From NCBI GenBank assembly GCA_032690845.1, contig CM064427.1, positions 12,163,501 to 12,227,500 of the forward strand: a DNA stretch of 64,000 nucleotides, given 5' to 3'. This document shows positions 23,407-34,732 of this stretch, piece after piece (position 1 is the stretch's first letter; every line of letters starts with the position of its first letter). A program made the position numbers and the translations under genes. A model generated the notes under the pieces. That model saw only the letters and a program-made list of their open reading frames with translations. It was not told the origin of the DNA and did no database searches. The DNA comes from Eleusine coracana subsp. coracana. Taxonomy: Eukaryota > Streptophyta > Magnoliopsida > Poales > Poaceae.

Positions 23407-24381
23407 AGCATCTCCAAGAGATTAATTAAAAATAAATAGCTAAAATCTTGATTTAGTTATTATGTAAAATAAAATAACTAGTCAAAAATTGATCAAACCT
23501 AACAGACTATCTAAACCTGGACTCTCTTTTTTAAAAAAATAGTACACATCATTTTTTTTTCAAACCCGATCCTGCGTGCATCCCTGCGCTCGTTTCTTTC
23601 TTCCGCTGATGCCAGCAGTCGTGCGTGCACCCCAAACCCAAATCCAAACCCAAGCATAAAGCGTAGCAGAAGCAGTAGCAGAAAGGAGTAAGGAAGGAAG
23701 GAGCAGTATTCACTGTTGAGCTCTTGGAGCCAGTGGCTGATGTTATCGAAGGTGGAGCACCGGAAGATGTCGTAGACAAGGAGCGGAAGCGCTTATGGCC
23801 TGCAGTGTCCTATATCTGGGATTATCGGCCTTGACCTCATTGCCGTCGATGTTCATGTTCTGGCTTTCTGGGTCTGGAACTCGACGCCAATGGTGGCCTT
23901 GGAGTGCATGTTGAAGTCGTAGGTCTGCCGCCGCCGCCATGCGCTCGTGTGAGGAGAATTGCTGCCTCATCTGAGGATAATCGATGCCTTCTTTCTTCCG
24001 GCAACGCCAGCAAATCGCCCCTGGAATCAAATCATTGCCTTCTCTGCGAGATCGAGTCGCCGCCGCACGTGGACTTGGCGGCCTGTACATGGCAACTGGA
24101 GCAGCAGCGGCGCTTAACTTGGCGGCGGTGATTTGAGCCAAATCGGCGAAGTGTCTCATGAACGCGCGGGAGAGAAAAATGGGCACAGGAAACGGGCCTG
24201 CGCGCGTGTGAGACGAGGGATGGCGAGCGCGCCGGACTCGGTAAAGATGGCAAGTAGTGGGGGAGGATAGCGAGCGGAAATTTTTACAGAGGCGGATAGC
24301 GAGTCTGTTAGAATGGATTTTTTCTGCTTTTTTTCTAAATTTAGCTAGTTTATTTGGTTTACAGAGTCTGTTGGAGATGCT
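23407..24381. mobile_element. Pack-MULE candidate 1 (Mutator-like, carries gene fragments)
   Basis: The termini are inverted repeats of the AGCATCTCCAA(C/G)AG type seen in many grass Mutator-like elements. The left arm (23407-about 23530) and right arm (about 24290-24381) share AAATAGCTAAA/CTAGCTAAA blocks and an ACAGACT motif. The arms are AT rich while the interior (about 23570-24290) is GC rich and coding-like. A clean 9-bp target duplication is not evident: the flanks are GAATCTAAA and CTAAGCTTG. No transposase frame is present. Confidence 0.65.
23706..23918 (-). pseudogene. Captured Rab (RABA/RAB11-like) GTPase fragment
   Basis: Reading leftward, 23918-23871 encodes FNMHSKATIGVEFQTQ, the switch I region of plant Rab GTPases. 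After a frameshift comes NMNIDGNEVKA, then a deletion where the WDTAGQE box should be. After another shift 23790-23706 encodes LLVYDIFRCSTFDNISHWL, matching the LLVYD...TF..W.L region of Rab proteins. The wording is closest to the RABA/RAB11 group. The P-loop and the GTP-binding NKxD box are missing. It lies inside Pack-MULE candidate 1, which explains the partial capture. Confidence 0.75.
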
Positions 24382-26025
24382 CTAAGCTTGTGTTTCTAAC
24401 CCTGTTCGCCAGTGCTGATCAGAGACGAAGAAGGAAGTGTTTCAGTGGCAGTGAGTTAAATGGGCCGAATAAGCAACAGCCCAATTCAACTTATATTTTG
24501 TCTACTCACGTCGGTTTCTTTCTTTTCAGTTATTTTATTACTGATATTTGTACCATCGTCATCATTGTATTTTCTTATGTATTTCTTTTACTACGTCCTC
24601 CACCAAGTCTGAAGATTGAGTCCGGCCTCGTATAACTCAAATCAACCGTAAGAACCAATCACACATCGCAATTACATCTCACTCACATCGCATGACATAA
24701 AACACTAGAGCAACTTGTATCAGCATCCTAGCTCCTAAGCCACAACCGATCAAAACTGCAACATAGAATGTGAGTTCGATTCATATACATATGTTGCGTC
24801 ATCTGTAGCCAGTAAAGAGTTTTTAAAAGAGAGATTGATAAGAGTCAGAAAGTTCACACATATCTCTACAACTTATTAATTAAGGTGCGGTCGTCTATTT
24901 CGTGTCCATAAAGTTAGAGATTGAATCCAAGTCGGTTTTATACCTTCTATATTAAGCATCAAATTTCAAAAATCATAACTCTCGCGTCCGGAGTCCAAAT
25001 GAGACAAACTCGAACTCTATCTCATAGCTCTCAAAACGTTCTACAACTTTGGTATTCAATAGATTCATAAATTCGGAAGTCTTCATATCCAAATATACGA
25101 TGCAAAAATATATGTTCTGATTCGGACTCCTCTATGCATGTCTTCTTGCGGGACCAATATCTCATAGATCCAGAGTCCAAATAATATAATGTATATATGT
25201 TCCGAAAAGCTTTCGACGAGATTTATAACTTTTGTAGTCATACTTTTCCTATTGGAGCACGTCTTAACATAATACAGTGTTATTTCTAGACTGCGTAAAT
25301 TGATTTTTTCTTTCAGATAAACCTTCTAGAAAATTCTTAGTCATTGGATCATAACCTTGGACTTACATGTTGGGTTTCATATACGTACAGAGGTATATTG
25401 TAGGTGTCATGGGCTTATGAAAAACCCAAAGTCAAACTTCATATCACTACTTCTCATCTTTGAACCATTTTAGTGTTATTTTACCAAATTCTACAACATT
25501 TTAAACAACACTATATGTTGAAATCGTCAATATTAGAGATAAAAAAATATATTTATAATGAGAATATGGTATAAAATAGTGAGAAAATGATTGCTTCTAC
25601 ATATAAAATGGTACACTAAAAAGCATCAACTGTAATATAAATATGATCTTTCATATAAAAAAATAATATTATTATATATGTCTAACAAATATATTATATA
25701 AATAATTTTTTTATTTAAACTATATAGAATATTTTATTTTTTTAAGCCCGTCGCAACCGCACCGGGCCCCTAAAAGTTCAGGGGCCCCGGCTGAGCAACA
25801 AGAGAGGTGCACCACTAGGCACTAATTAGACAAGTTCTTGATTACGCTCTACTTACACCCACCTCTGGGTAGACCTACAAACCAGTCCTCTCATGTTTAT
25901 AAATAGCACTTGTATTTATTATAGAGTCACTAGACTCAAATATATACATATACAACTCTGAAGAAATATGTACTAACCGAGACATATACATCTAACAGTC
26001 TTAATCTACCTTATTATTTAGTGGA
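24382..26025. other. AT-rich intergenic stretch, probably repeat debris
   Basis: There are no convincing coding regions. 24870-25330 resembles low-copy LTR-type sequence with motifs such as AAATCATAACTCTCGCGTCCGG, but no termini were found. 25540-25740 is very AT rich. Confidence 0.3.
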
Positions 26026-27745
26026 TTGCACCTATTGTGCCGAGACGAGTTTATCAGGAGGTACATCAGGTGGATAGAGGAGAAAAGGCATAATCTGATT
26101 CTGAAGCTAAAATCCTTTCTCGTGGTGAGCAGTAGCACAACCAGCGAGCAGGAGATGCCATTATCTTTAAATGGGCAAAATCAATCTAGTACTGGTTCAG
26201 TAAACACACAGTTGCTGATGTTAATGATGATATAAGGAAGTTACGCACATATCTTTTATTGCTTGGCATCCTTGCTTCTACCATTACCTACCAAGCTGGG
26301 TTGAATCCACCAGTCGGGTTTTGGATAGACCATCTTGCTGGGGAGTGGGGACCCGATCCTGGGAGGTGACCAATCCAAAGCGGCACAGCACATTCTTCTA
26401 CAGCAATGCCACCGCATTTGTGTCATCATTGGTCATCATCACCCTTCTCCAGAGCCAATTGATCACTATTGGTGCCATGAAACGATATGTTCTGCAGACG
26501 GCCATGATTCTTGATCTCCTTGGGATAATGAGAGCATGCGCTTCGGGCAGCAGCCGAACTCTCTCCATGTCTTTGTATGTGATAATCTTGGTCATTCTTG
26601 TTTTCTCTTATGTTGTGATTCATGCTCTACTCTTTGTGTGCAAAAGATCCTCTGATGTATCAGTTTAGGAAATAGATGATAACTCTGAAGTCTGAACTGA
26701 AAGATTTGGAGAAGCGGCGCAAGTTTCTAGTGTTGATTGCAGTTCTTGCCGCATCCAGCACATATCAAGCCGGCATAAATCCACCAGGTGGCTTCTGGAC
26801 TGACAATCAAGATAGTCACCGAGCTGGTCACCCATCATTCCATAATGAGTTTCCGCAACGTTACATGGTTTTCTTCTACCTTAATTCCACAGCTTTCATG
26901 GCATCCTTGGCTGTGATCATGTTGCTTGTCAGCAGAAGGTTGTGTCGGAAGAGAATGAATGGCTACTTGTTGCGTGGATGTGCGCTACTTGATCTGTTCA
27001 GTCTCATGGGTGCTTTTGCGGCTGGAAGCTGCAGGAAAGTATCAACATCAGTATATGCCATCCTAGTTGTTGCTGTCGTTTTTGCATACGTCATGATCCA
27101 AGTTCTGGTGCTGACCTTTGCAAAGGATAAGGTTAGTCACTTCTTTGAGTGGGTGTTCCATGCAACATCTTTCAAGACTCCACATCCACCAAAGAGTTAC
27201 AAAAGAAGCAACATTGTCAACCGAAAACCTGAGCGCAAATGGAGAAAAGATTTAATTCTGATTGGAACTCTTGCAGTGAGTTTGATGTACCAAGCGGGCC
27301 TGCTTCCACCTGGAGGACTATGGCCTGACGATCGAGACGGTCATTTAACTGGTGATCCAGTCCTCCGCGATACTGATCCAACACGGTACAAGGTATTCTT
27401 CTATTGCAACGCCACTGCATTCATGGCATCACTGGTCATAGTCATTCTGTTGTTGAATAGCACAATAAGCAAGTACAAGAGATCTCTCCTTGCAATGAAA
27501 ACTTGCTAGCTCTCCTTGGGGCATATGCTGCAGGCAGCTGCAGGAAATTAGCAACTTCAGTATACGTCTTGGCACTGGTCATCGCTGTATTTATCTACAT
27601 AGTCATTCACATCTTGCTGTCCTTCGGTAAAATGGCACAATCGGTAAGGAAGGTGGGAGAAAAGTGGATTCCATGTCTAACGAAAATCTGGGCACTAATT
27701 CAAATAGAACCTTCAAATCATCAGCCGTCTACTGAGGAACCATGA
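26026..27745 (+). pseudogene. PGG-domain multi-pass membrane protein gene, disrupted
   Basis: Three PGG domains lie in tandem. Each starts with a YQAG(L/I)..P(P)(G/V)G(F/L)W motif, follows with an FFY.N(A/S)TAF(M/V).SL helix, and ends with an AAGSCR(K)-type helix. Such proteins, often ankyrin-linked in plants, are thought to be integral membrane proteins of unknown biochemical role. Domain 1 (about 26236-26668) changes frame near 26340-26370. Domain 2 starts cleanly with an ATG at 26676 just after an in-frame TAG. Domain 3 loses frame at about 27506, where a short deletion removes the start of its third helix; coding resumes to 27745. An arginine/lysine-rich segment (26041-26235) precedes domain 1 in another frame. 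The domains themselves are well conserved, so disruption is recent, or unrecognised introns or sequence errors explain it. The intact stretch 26676-27509 could still encode 277 residues. Confidence 0.7.
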
Positions 27746-27885
27746 GGATGCTTCTATCAGTGCATGGCTTTCTTATTATACAGTTTATGTCATGGATATG
27801 AAACCAATAGTAGAAAGATTTTCACTTTTTCTTAAGATTCAGATGTTGTGATCTTCATGAACATTTAAAAAAAGGGATTTACTGA

Positions 27886-28040
27886 TTTTCAGCTGACTGA
27901 TAGTTTAGATACCCTTCAATCACCGCTTTGAGCCATCAGATCTAGATCCAACGTTTTATAATTATTATACAGATAATTCGATAAAAAAATTAGAAACTAA
28001 GTAACAAACAATCGTCTAAAAGTTTCAGTCGATTGAAAGC
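27886..28040. mobile_element. MITE-like element, copy A
   Basis: It starts TTTTCAGCTGACTGA and ends near CAGTCGATTGAAAGC, giving rough inverted ends. The first 70 bp match, in inverted orientation, the right end of 32496-32700, including the CTTTGAGCC(A/T)TCAGATCTAG block. Target duplication not resolved. Confidence 0.5.
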
Positions 28041-28333
28041 TAGGAAATATATTAAAAAAATAAGTAGATAGACCTTGTTAATGAATGCCACAAAGTAATC
28101 GGTTCTCAGTTTTACTTTTTTTTTTTCTAAACGAACTCAGTTTTACATTTCCGTATGCAGTGTAGCTTTTTTTTTTTGGCGAAGGAAGTTTTCAATGTAG
28201 TATTTTTTTAATCTTGTAGGTCTTCCTTCCATGTATGTAAAGTCATTAGCATGTTAACAAGCATTTGAAGGCGCCTCTCTCTTTATCCACTAAACCGACA
28301 ACCCGTGTTCTATATGTGGCCATGGTTCAATGC

Positions 28334-28336
<3 letters not shown>

Positions 28337-28410
<74 letters not shown>
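28337..28410. repeat. (AT)37 microsatellite
   Basis: An uninterrupted AT dinucleotide run of 74 bp. It is likely to be length-variable. Confidence 0.95.
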
Positions 28411-28412
<2 letters not shown>

Positions 28413-30007
28413 ACTACATGAGAACTCAACAAAGATGATTATTTGATTAATTCTTCAGACTGGTGTATTCAGTCTCCGAACCTGCAACTTGTTCTTGCAG
28501 ATTTCATCCATCAGTGTTGTATATGCGAAACTAGGAACCTATAATTATTGTTTTAGAGCAATGAACCTGGATATGGAGACATGTTCAGAAGTAATATACG
28601 ATACAGGTCTCTAAGATTGTTCTTCTATTGAAAATATTGTCATGGTCTCTTTTATGGAACCAAATACTTATTCTTTTCCTGCATCTTCAAATATGCACAG
28701 TTTCAGATTGTAGACCAGTGCTTTACTTCAGTTTCAGTCACAAATCGTTTGTACGTGCTTTACTTTTTTCTCCCTCTCTGTTTTCTTAGATGGGCTTTAA
28801 CCGAATACTAGATGAATCCTATTCGTTGTTTAGGCCCTAGAATTGAAATCAGAAGTATGTTCCTTGCTCAGTTCTTTTTGTCAGGTTCTGTTATATGCTT
28901 CTTAAACATACTTCTTATTTCAGTTTCTGTTCACATTAGTATTTCACTGCTCCGATGTTGAGACCATCAAGCTGAAGACTTTTTCCCATACAACTACACC
29001 TACAAAATTGGAATTTGTGGTCTGGCTTCAGGCGAGGATGAAATGACACGGCCTATATCAACCAGATTGAAGAACAACCCCTCATAGGAAGCATACACGC
29101 ATCATCTCTTCGAGACCATTGGCTCAAGGTAGTACTTTTTTAGAACAACAATGCAAATACAAACTTCGGCAAAACAGGTGCCAATTTTGCATTGTGCAAG
29201 GCAACATTTGATTATGGCCCATTGTTTGCCGACGTTGATGCATTTTCTACTGGGCTCTTTATCAATGGGACACTCAATAAATATGGTTTTGTCTATAGGA
29301 CACTATAACTCTTTATTTTGTTCACCGTCCACTAAGTTAAGATTTTTGTGAATAAAACAGATAAGTCGATATTTTCAACAGTTTTGTTTCATTGCATAAA
29401 ATACATTACAACTTCAAATTTGATAGATACATTATTGTACTCCTTATACATGTGTTTTTTTACAGACTTATTGTTGATTATTTTCATCACTTTTTAACTA
29501 AGAAAATATTTATTCTTAAAATCAAACTATGCAATCAATCGGTAAAAAATCTAGAATGAAACACATGGATAGAAAAATCCAACAATCTATCATTGTGTCA
29601 AATTTCAAGGTACAATGTATTTTGTGCATTGAGATAAAAAATATTAAAAATAGCCATTTTTCTACTAAAACAAACCACACAGACAAAAGAAAACCAGGTT
29701 TTCTGATAGAATCCATAAGAAAAGTAGGTAGCACAAGAGTTGAACAATGATCTAAATAACCTAATAGAACTAGAATGATGGTAGTTTCTACATACAATAG
29801 ATCTGGTCAATGACAAAACAAAGCCGACCAAAATTGCCTATAAAATGGCTGTGGCAATTCAAGAAAGCAGTCTTCAATAATGCTCCTAAACTACGATTCT
29901 TCAACTTTTGAGTGGACTGGTTGGTTTGCAGAAATGAAAAATCTACAAGAGATTCATGTCTCACTGCTTCCACTGGGTTTTTAAACCAAGCAAGAGGATT
30001 TAACAAT

Positions 30008-33000
30008 CTACACAGAGTCTACAGTCCTTGCTTCCTGTTTTTCTCCATCTTTAGTAACCTTGGGCTTCAGCAGAGGAGAATTCTGCCTTGCACTGTTTGA
30101 ATGGTTCTTTTTACCACCAGTGCCTGACTCTTTTATCCCTAGGTACGTATACACTGACATCCCTCCAAGGGCAATGACCGCTCCGCAGAGGCTGGTGAAT
30201 CCAGGATCAGAATTGAATACCAGATAAGCAACGAGCATTATAACAATCGTCTTGAATTGACCTAACACAACATGAGAGACAGCCGAGGTTGCACTGCATG
30301 ATCCAAAGGCCAGTGAAACAATAGCTTCAGTTCCAGAATATTTACAATTTCAACAGCCACAGAAGGGAATAAGAGACCAAATATTTAGGACTAACTTGTC
30401 GTGAAAAACATATTCAAGACTACTCTGCCAAAAACATAGCATGTGTGAATAATTTGTTTCCTTTAGAATAATGGTCTGCAGAAGAAAAAAAAAAAGGGGG
30501 GGGGGGGGGGGGGGGGGGGTTCACATGACAGATACGCCTTTTTCTTGTCAGTTTAAACGTGTTACATTGTCAACTGGGCATAACAGATACATTTCATCAA
30601 ATTGTCCCGTTGGAAATTAGAAATAAAACACATATTCTATGAATTAAAATAAGTAAACATCAAGCTATTTGTTTCTCTATATTTGACAAGGTTGCAGATT
30701 CTATCAGAGTTATTTCAACAATACAGTGTCCAATTCAGTAGCAACGTTAATAGCAAATAAGAATCTCTCTCCAGGTTTAAAAGAAGTGGAGCTCCCTATG
30801 TGCTCATATCTAACAAAAAACTTACATGAAGAATAAGCATTTTTTTCAGACAGTAGATAATCTGCAACATCCAGCACATGAATTCAAGATACACAAGCAT
30901 AAACTGGTAACAAACTGCATAGAAATGTGATGTTCCATAATGCAAAGTGAATCATGTAACAAAAACTTTTGACTCACCCGAGTGCCAAAGCACCAGACCA
31001 CTGAAGAAGAAAACCAAACAAAGCAGATACGGTAATTGCAGATGTGTTCCAGAAATCCCATCTAAAAGACCAGAAGCCCGGAGGATCCAGAAAAGGCATC
31101 AAAACAACAAAGAAAAATATAGTAATCGGGGTTGTCTTCCACATCAATCTGATCAAACAATCTGAAAGTTAGGAGAGAACATAGGAAATACCAGCTGGCT
31201 CAAAAGAAATAAAATAGTAACTTACGCAAGTGCTGTCCAGTTTCCACTCTGCTGCAAATTTGACCACAAGATTTTGTTCACAGCGCTAGGAATAATCCAA
31301 GCTACGGCTACACAGGCACCAAAAAAATTGAACTCCAAATCAGTAACAGTTGCAACAGCCACACCAAATGAGACGATAACCAGCGCAATAACCTACAATA
31401 CAAAAGAAACATTTGTGTTCCATTGTTTAAGGCTACAATCAAATCGAAGTACCATGCTAAGAATGGAACGGAATATGAGGAAAAAGTTCCTTAAAATTTT
31501 ACCTTTTGAAGGGAAACCTTTTTCTGGAAATGAATAAATTCTGCTACAACTATTGTTGGAGTAACAGCTATCTTAGCCATTTGATAAAAACCTACACTGA
31601 AGACAAAGAATACTGAGTACATTATGAGACAGATAAAAAAATTAAGGTAGGACAGAAACTAAATTATCCATCTTACCTATTATGCTTTAAGCTGACATTG
31701 GCAAGCCCAGTGGAGAAAGACATGACAACACCCAATGCAAATAATGAGGAGAAAGGAGTGGACTTTGAAGGAGGAGCAATTGGCAACAAGTATAACGCCT
31801 TGAGGACAGCCATTAGAGCCCAAGCTACTAGGTAATGAATTAACGACAGTGCGATTGGGAAGTTAAATCCAACAGTGCCCATGACCTACAAGGTAAAATA
31901 TGCCATGTTTAAAAAACACGCAAATAGATTGACACAGTGATACACGTAAAATGTTTAAAAAGACAACCATACCATTTTGTTTGCCATGATGATCCCGACA
32001 GCAACCATAAAGTTGAATGTGAGTGCAATGATAGGGCCACAGAACCTCTGCTGCTGGCGCTTGGCCCCTTCTGAGGTATGAAAGTCATTGTATAGTGAAC
32101 CCCTTAGTTCCTCAAGCGCCCGACCTGGCAGTAAGAGTGTGCCAAGACATCAAAATCCAGCTTTTGCCAATCAGATAAGTAGAAATTATCACCATTTAAT
32201 ACTGACAAAAGTATTTTATAGTTGCATTGTGTCATTAAATTTTTTAATTTAGGACAAAAGAGACATGCTGAAATAATAGTTAGCATTGTCCCATAGTCAG
32301 CTAAAACTAAAATGCACTACAAGAGATTAGAACATGAAAAATTGCACTGCAATTAATATTTCTCCTAAAATAACTTAGTTCTATAAATGATGAACACAAA
32401 ATAGCCTCACACTTGAACACTAGATTTTCAGTTAATCTTTCACGCTGCCATTAAAACATCAAAAAGCTCTAGTTTTTTTCTACATATTTCCTTCCTTTCA
32501 GGTGACTAAAAATAGTTGAAGTTGTATTAGATTTCTACTAGTATTTATTTTATAGGATTATATGTATTAGTAAGAGGAGGAAAAAATATGTTGATGTATA
32601 AACTATAAAAAAAAAGTTGTTTTATTGTAAACCGTTTGATCTAGATCTGAAGGCTCAAAGCAGTAATTGAAAGTTGTCCAAGCTTTCAGCTGACTGAAAA
32701 TTAGGAGCACTGAAATAACTACTCTATGAAATCAAACTTTCCAGATCTTCCACTGAAACAGGAAGAATCACTGCCAATGGTTGTCTTGGCATGTGGTCCA
32801 AATAACTTAAAGAGTTGACCACACACTATTTCAAACGGAATCTGCGGTAGATATTACGCTGGTACTTCCCACATTCGCTCTTAATAGGGAACACCTGCCC
32901 CAGCATCCCAAAAGTAAAAGGGGAATGAGAAGACAAACCAAAAACAGCCAGTCACCAGATATGGTAAGCTGGTGACTCAAGCGGTGAAGCCAATCTACAC

Positions 33001-33351
33001 ACAACTGTGACCAGTGAGCATGCCGGGAATAAAGAACAATCCAATTAACAATGCCGCTTACCCGTTCCACTAGAGAAGCACTCAAAGCGGGAAATTTTGT
33101 AATTAAACCAAAGTGGAGTAAGTGAAACAAGAAACCACATTGTGACATCGATGCTGTAGTATCTCCACGAACCATGTACTTTGTATCCTACCACGCAGAA
33201 ATTTCACCCAAAATAGCAGGCGCAAGAGCAAGAAGAGAGTGGAGTGGGGGTGGGGGTGTCCTGAATCCTAACCTGCCTCGCCGGCGTCGCTATCCTTGCG
33301 CTTGAGGAAGCGCCGGCCGCCGCCGCGCAGGATGGACTCCCACACACCCAT
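30008..33351 (-). CDS. Nucleotide-sugar / triose-phosphate translocator family transporter (7 coding exons, 385 aa)
   Basis: Coding exons on the minus strand are 33351-33273, 32124-31973, 31885-31677, 31596-31503, 31392-31226, 31148-30978 and 30293-30008. All introns are GT/AG and phases add to 1158 nt with TAG at 30010-30008. The protein has a short hydrophilic N terminus (MGVWESILRGGGRRFL), then about ten hydrophobic helices of the EamA/TPT fold, including LKHNSVGFYQMAKIAVTP, a motif typical of plant nucleotide-sugar antiporters, and VVLGQFKTIVIML near the end. The tail is hydrophilic. These proteins exchange nucleotide sugars or sugar phosphates across Golgi, ER or plastid membranes; no transit peptide is obvious, so Golgi/ER is more likely. 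Substrate cannot be told. The frame stays open upstream to an ATG at 33594, so a longer N terminus is possible. Confidence 0.9.
30485..30519. repeat. A11-G24 homopolymer in the last intron of the transporter gene
   Basis: Eleven As are followed by 24 uninterrupted Gs (30496-30519). In the transcript this becomes C24 then U11, about 200 nt upstream of the last coding exon. Runs of G this long are rare in plant introns and error-prone in sequencing. Confidence 0.9.
32496..32700. mobile_element. MITE-like element, copy B, in intron 1 of the transporter gene
   Basis: The left end TTTCAGGTGACTAAAAA and the reverse complement of the right end (TTTTCAGTCAGCTGAAAG) form rough inverted repeats. The right 70 bp match copy A at 27886 in inverted orientation. 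Length 205 bp, no coding capacity. Confidence 0.5.
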
Positions 33352-33604
33352 TGCCGCCGCCGCATCAGCCGGATCCACCCTCCGTCGCTTCCTCGGCCTC
33401 CGGTGGAGCACGATGTGGTGCTTGGGCTGCGGTACGGCGAGCTCGAGCTCGAAGGTAGATGGGCAAAGTAGCAGACGAGGAGGGAGTTGGGGTTGGGGAG
33501 ATGGGGAATACTGCGGTTTTGCGATGTTCTCTTCCTGTTGTTTACTTTGCATAGTGGTCCCTGTTCTCATAGGACACGCGTACATTAAACCCATATATTC
33601 CCTC

Positions 33605-34485
33605 GGAAGCGTATCATATGAAAACTAAAAATCTATTAAAACTATATAATCTTTAACACGAATCGTCTGATGATCTTCCGATAGTTAGATGGGGAGGTGG
33701 AATAATTTTTTACTTAAACACCCACCATTAACCCATCTAATCATCTTTTTTTTTAATCAACCCCTAATCTCCTTGCGCCTCCACGTAGAGGTTCCGTTCG
33801 CGTTGTGCTTGATAATTTCCGGTTCACAAAAGTTGTTTGCTCGATTTTTCCCTGCGCGGATTTGTTCGTATCGCGAGTTCCGAGCTCGTGCGGGCTTCTG
33901 CTGTTTGTTGGCGCCGCTGCTGTTTCCTGGGGTTTGCTGTTGTGCGATTGATTTTTTCGGGAAGGAGGACATGGCCAGCGAGCACCGGGTGGTCTTCGCT
34001 TGCCTCGGCGCTCCTCGGGACGCTCGGCGTGCCGTTTCTTCTAGTCCTTCCTGCTTTATTCTTGACTCCTGCTCGTGTTGTTTTTGGTGCTGACTGATGA
34101 GAACGTGGAATCAAGGGGTGATGAGCACTTTCCACTCGTACGGGAGTTCGTCAATCCTCTTGAGGCCTTTTCAGTTTTCCAAACTCTTGCCAGATCTCAC
34201 CGGTAGATAGGCCTTCTCTTGTGTTCATGCGTGCCGTGACCTGATTTGTTGCGGTGTGTGGTCGTTTCCTGAGGAGGTGGCACCACGAACCCTGGAGATG
34301 ACCAGACGTTGTGGCGCAGGGAGACGGTTGATTTGTAAAAGAAAGATGATTAGATGGGCTAATGGTGGACGTTTAAGTGAAAAATTACCCCACCTCCCCA
34401 TCTAACCATCGGAAGGTCATCAAACGGTTCGTGTCAAAGTTTGCATAGTTTTCATAGCTTTTTAGTTTTCATAGGATACGCTCCC
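33605..34485. mobile_element. Pack-MULE candidate 2, just upstream of the transporter gene
   Basis: Inverted repeats of about 150 bp bound the element. The left arm begins GGAAGCGTATCATATG; the reverse complement of the right arm begins GGGAGCGTATCCTATG. Both continue through GATGGGGAGGTGG and CCCATCTAATCATC. An identical 10-bp repeat, ATATTCCCTC, flanks it at 33595-33604 and 34486-34495, within the Mutator size range. The interior (about 33770-34330) is GC richer and looks like the start of a gene: a leader, ATGGCCAGCGAGCACC at 33971, then a hydrophobic stretch in a shifted frame (LLGTLGVPFLLVLPALFL). The donor gene is not recognised. No transposase is present. Confidence 0.85.
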
Positions 34486-34522
34486 ATATTCCCTCTGGTC
34501 TTTTTTTTGTCGTTAGTTAGTA

Positions 34523-34730
34523 CTCCCTCTGTTCAATATTATATAATATTTTGGCTCCAGACACGAGAATTAAGAAGATAAAAAAGATGGGTGCACAGGA
34601 AACGAAACGAAAAGAGATAGAGATAGAGATGTATTAGAAAGAAAGAAAGGTGCATTGAAAAACGAGAGTGTCTTATAATTTGAGAAAACTTAAGAAGGAT
34701 AAAGTGTCATATAATATTGAACGGAGGAAG
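34523..34730. mobile_element. Stowaway MITE
   Basis: The ends CTCCCTCTGTTC and GAACGGAGGAAG are inverted repeats of the Stowaway (Tc1/mariner) consensus and extend inward as AATATTATAT/ATATAATATT. TA duplications flank it at 34521-34522 and 34731-34732. Length 208 bp. Confidence 0.95.
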
Positions 34731-34732
34731 TA

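Larger units (their letters stand above)
27746..30007. other. Intergenic region between the PGG and transporter genes
   Basis: It holds a MITE-like sequence (27886-28040), a long AT microsatellite (28337-28410) and otherwise AT-rich sequence. The last part, about 29800-30007, is probably the 3' UTR of the minus-strand transporter gene. Confidence 0.5.

Noticed and set aside
29522..29831. Minus-strand frames of 77-91 codons
   Set aside because: AT-rich, phenylalanine- and cysteine-rich chance frames with no match to any family I know; they lie in intergenic sequence.
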